Below, piece by piece: positions 4,803 through 6,220 of a stretch of 6,220 bases of DNA. The notes beneath the pieces are model-generated. The model did not search any database. It was not told the origin of the DNA and worked only from the letters and a program-made list of their open reading frames with translations. Position 1 is the first letter of the stretch. Every line of letters begins with the position of its first letter. Location: the NCBI GenBank assembly GCA_934643435.1, contig CAKUCJ010000075.1, positions 1-6,220 on the forward strand. The letters run 5' to 3'. The translations under genes were made by a program, and so were the position numbers. Source of the DNA: an uncultured Collinsella sp. (lineage in GTDB: Bacteria; Actinomycetota; Coriobacteriia; Coriobacteriales; Coriobacteriaceae).

Positions 4803-5918
4803 ATGTTGATTCACTACGAGGCGAGCGTGGTCGATTCCGTGTTCAAGAATGAGCACCTCAACAACGAGGACCACTATTGCGTGAAAGTGGTCGAGCCGAT
4901 TCGCGTGGAGGGCGACAGCGGCTCGACAGGCGATGAAGCGCCTTACCAAGTGATCATTGCCGCCGTTGCGGGCGGTAAGCGCTCCGCGAGTATGGGCGGC
5001 GAAGGCGCCCGCCTTGCCAGCACGGCTGCCGTTGATGCGGCTGTGGCGGCGTACCAGCGCGGCGAGCTACTGCCGGGCGATGCCACCGCTCTTAAGGGCG
5101 TGTTTAAGCATGCCCTTCGTGTCGTCTCTGATGCCGCCGCCGATATCGTGTCCTTTGCCTGCTCGCTGTGCCTGGTGGTGTGGGACGGAGTGCGCGTTTG
5201 GTATGGAAATGCCGGCGATTCCGGCGCGATTGCCGTGAATCCCGTAGGCGACCCGTTTGCCCTGACGCGCATGCATCGCGGGCCGCTGGCATGCCAGCCT
5301 TTGCCGCTGTACGACCCCTTCCACTGGGAGTTTGGCTATGATGCGGGCGCGCAAGGCGTGCTCATGGCGACGAGCGATATGCTCGAACAGCTTGCCGAGT
5401 GGGAGCCCGGTTCATGCGGCGCGGCGCAGGCGTATGAACGTGAGGTGATTGGCCGTCTGACAATCAACAATATCGATATGGTCGACTTGCCGGCGCTGAA
5501 TGCGGCTGAAATAAAGTACCTACACGAGCTGGCTTCGAATCGACCGGGTGACGTTATGACGGTGGTGGCGATGATCAATAGCGAGGAGATTTCGCTGGCG
5601 GATTATTGTCACGCCGCAGCGAAGGATGTGACTGCCGAGCGCCTTGCCGCGATGGAGGCGCCCATTGAGCGCGAACGCTACGCTCAATGGGCTGAGCTGC
5701 CTTGGTGCGACGAGCTGCCCTGGAACGAAGATTTCCGTACATGCCCGGATTATGTGGTGAGGTCCGCGGGCGGCACCTTTTCCGCAGAGTTTGAGTATCA
5801 CCTCATGTGCGGCTTGCCGCTCGACCGCGCGTTTGCGTTGGCGGTTGCTTCGGCCCGCAAAGGTGCCGGGGTGCATCGGTATTACACAGATCTCTTCATC
5901 GATGAATCCGACTTTTAG
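4803..5918 (+). CDS. PP2C-like protein, tandem copy 2, C-terminally truncated
   Basis: A 371-residue paralogue of the gene at 3433. It starts with the same MLIHYEASV and is collinear throughout. It keeps more of the PP2C pattern: NNEDHYCVKV (20-29) has the N-E-D metal motif that copy 1 has lost, GEGARLAS (66-73) follows, and LVVWDGVRVWYGNAGDSGAI (124-143) is nearly identical to copy 1. GDVMTVVAMI (249-258) matches the final D-N-x-T strand with Val for Asn. The D-G motif is VAGG (55-58), and the late D-G motif reads TSD (190-192), so at least two metal ligands are missing or displaced. The helix EFEYHLMCGLPLDRAFALA (329-347) is shared with copy 1. The protein stops at DESDF, where copy 1 goes on for about 16 residues; a frameshift explains this. 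Activity is uncertain. Confidence 0.75.
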   Translation: MLIHYEASVVDSVFKNEHLNNEDHYCVKVVEPIRVEGDSGSTGDEAPYQVIIAAVAGGKRSASMGGEGARLASTAAVDAAVAAYQRGELLPGDATALKGVFKHALRVVSDAAADIVSFACSLCLVVWDGVRVWYGNAGDSGAIAVNPVGDPFALTRMHRGPLACQPLPLYDPFHWEFGYDAGAQGVLMATSDMLEQLAEWEPGSCGAAQAYEREVIGRLTINNIDMVDLPALNAAEIKYLHELASNRPGDVMTVVAMINSEEISLADYCHAAAKDVTAERLAAMEAPIERERYAQWAELPWCDELPWNEDFRTCPDYVVRSAGGTFSAEFEYHLMCGLPLDRAFALAVASARKGAGVHRYYTDLFIDESDF

Positions 5919-5985
5919 CAGTGCCGCCGTGTTGGCGCGTGGCGACTTGGTGTTTGATGAGATGGGCTGGGAGTGTAACGTGCCT
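5919..5985 (+). pseudogene. Eroded 3' coding tail of PP2C-like copy 2
   Basis: In the +1 frame relative to the gene before it, 5920-5964 reads SAAVLARGDLVFDEM, which matches the end of copy 1, YAAMLFDEEVSFDEMA. Copy 2 has four more bases between the shared D-F codons and the shared GAGATG, shifting the frame and creating the TAG at 5916-5918. The codon equivalent to the copy 1 stop (TAG) is TGG here, and similarity continues a little further (GGAGCGTCGTG against GGGAGTGTAACGTG). This is the decaying remnant of the original gene end. Confidence 0.6.
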
Positions 5986-6021
5986 GCCTTGCGCCAGGGG
6001 TGTTCAAGATATGGAGGAATT

Positions 6022-6066
6022 ATGCTCTACGAGATTTTCCTTGCCGTTTACCGAAGTCCCGCGTAA
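6022..6066 (+). CDS. Possible 14-codon leader-like ORF (doubtful)
   Basis: ATG at 6022 is preceded by GGAGG (6013-6017) with a 4-nt gap and encodes MLYEIFLAVYRSPA before TAA. The initiation signal is good for so short a frame, and the first residues faintly recall the MLIHYEASV start of the PP2C-like genes, so it might be the stub of a third copy. It overlaps the candidate tRNA promoter, which argues against a real gene. Confidence 0.15.
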   Translation: MLYEIFLAVYRSPA

Positions 6067-6069
6067 TAT
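6041..6069 (+). promoter_or_regulatory. Candidate promoter of the initiator tRNA
   Basis: TTGCCG (6041-6046) and TAATAT (6064-6069) are separated by 17 bp and each match the sigma-70 consensus in four of six positions. Transcription would start near 6076, about 25 nt before the mature tRNA. Confidence 0.45.
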
Positions 6070-6100
6070 TCTTTCTTGCGCACATGAGGCGCCCAGACAT

Positions 6101-6177
6101 TGCGGGGTGGAGCAGTCTGGTAGCTCGCCGGGCTCATAACCCGGAGGTCGTAGGTTCAAATCCTGCCCCCGCGACCA
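6101..6177 (+). tRNA. tRNA-fMet (CAU), initiator
   Basis: A complete 77-nt cloverleaf with encoded CCA (6175-6177). The acceptor strand TGCGGGG (6101-6107) faces CCCCGCG before discriminator A. The D stem is GAGC/GCTC, and the anticodon arm CCGGG-CTCATAA-CCCGG has anticodon CAT. The T arm is GTAGG-TTCAAAT-CCTGC. The three consecutive G-C pairs next to the anticodon loop and the lack of a Watson-Crick 1-72 pair (here U1-G72; C1-A72 in E. coli) mark it as initiator rather than elongator Met. It starts protein synthesis as formyl-Met-tRNA. It has its own terminator and apparently its own promoter. Confidence 0.95.
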
Positions 6178-6186
6178 AGAACTTGC

Positions 6187-6216
6187 AGCTCGTCGGCCTA
6201 GCCGGCGAGCTTTTTT
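6187..6216 (+). terminator. Rho-independent terminator of the tRNA
   Basis: AGCTCGTCGGC (6187-6197) pairs with GCCGGCGAGCT (6201-6211), eleven pairs with one U-G, around loop CTA, followed by TTTTTT ending at 6216. It lies 9 nt after the tRNA CCA end. Confidence 0.93.
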
Positions 6217-6220
6217 GTTA

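Overview
The window looks like the chromosome of a GC-rich Gram-positive bacterium of the class Coriobacteriia, most likely a Collinsella-type gut actinobacterium. The basis is high GC at third codon positions, GGAG-type ribosome binding sites, a type III pantothenate kinase, and the look of the AAA+/DUF4143 ATPase and the PP2C-like paralogues. The genus is an inference from gene content and style; no search was run.

Left part (1-928): the last 51 codons of a FolK-like folate enzyme abut without a gap on a gene for a biotin-protein-ligase-like protein that lacks the ligase signature motifs. A strong intrinsic terminator at 893-928 closes this rightward unit.

Middle part (959-2360): a single AAA+ ATPase/DUF4143 gene of visibly lower GC lies between three near-identical 41-bp palindromes, two upstream and one downstream. 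The downstream copy is in the opposite orientation and supplies the last four codons and the stop of the ATPase. The whole looks like a mobile or selfish cassette without a transposase, placed between the biotin-ligase-like gene and the leftward coaX gene (2406-3179, complement). Biotin ligase and coaX genes are neighbours in many bacteria.

Right part (3180-5990): two tandem paralogues of 395 and 371 residues read rightward. Both have a PP2C-phosphatase-like core and a shared C-terminal helical segment, but several metal-ligand motifs are missing, so they may be pseudophosphatases or divergent binding proteins. Each is preceded by a copy of the same leader of about 165 bp, with a 12-bp palindrome, mutually exclusive hairpins and an identical AAGGAG ribosome binding site. 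Gene and leader were therefore duplicated as one unit of about 1.37 kb. The second copy has lost its C-terminal tail through a frameshift whose remains are still legible downstream of its stop.

Right end (6041-6220): an initiator tRNA (CAU) with encoded CCA, a candidate promoter and a strong terminator.

The most unusual elements are the palindrome-flanked ATPase cassette and the tandem degenerate PP2C-like pair with its duplicated, possibly structured leader.
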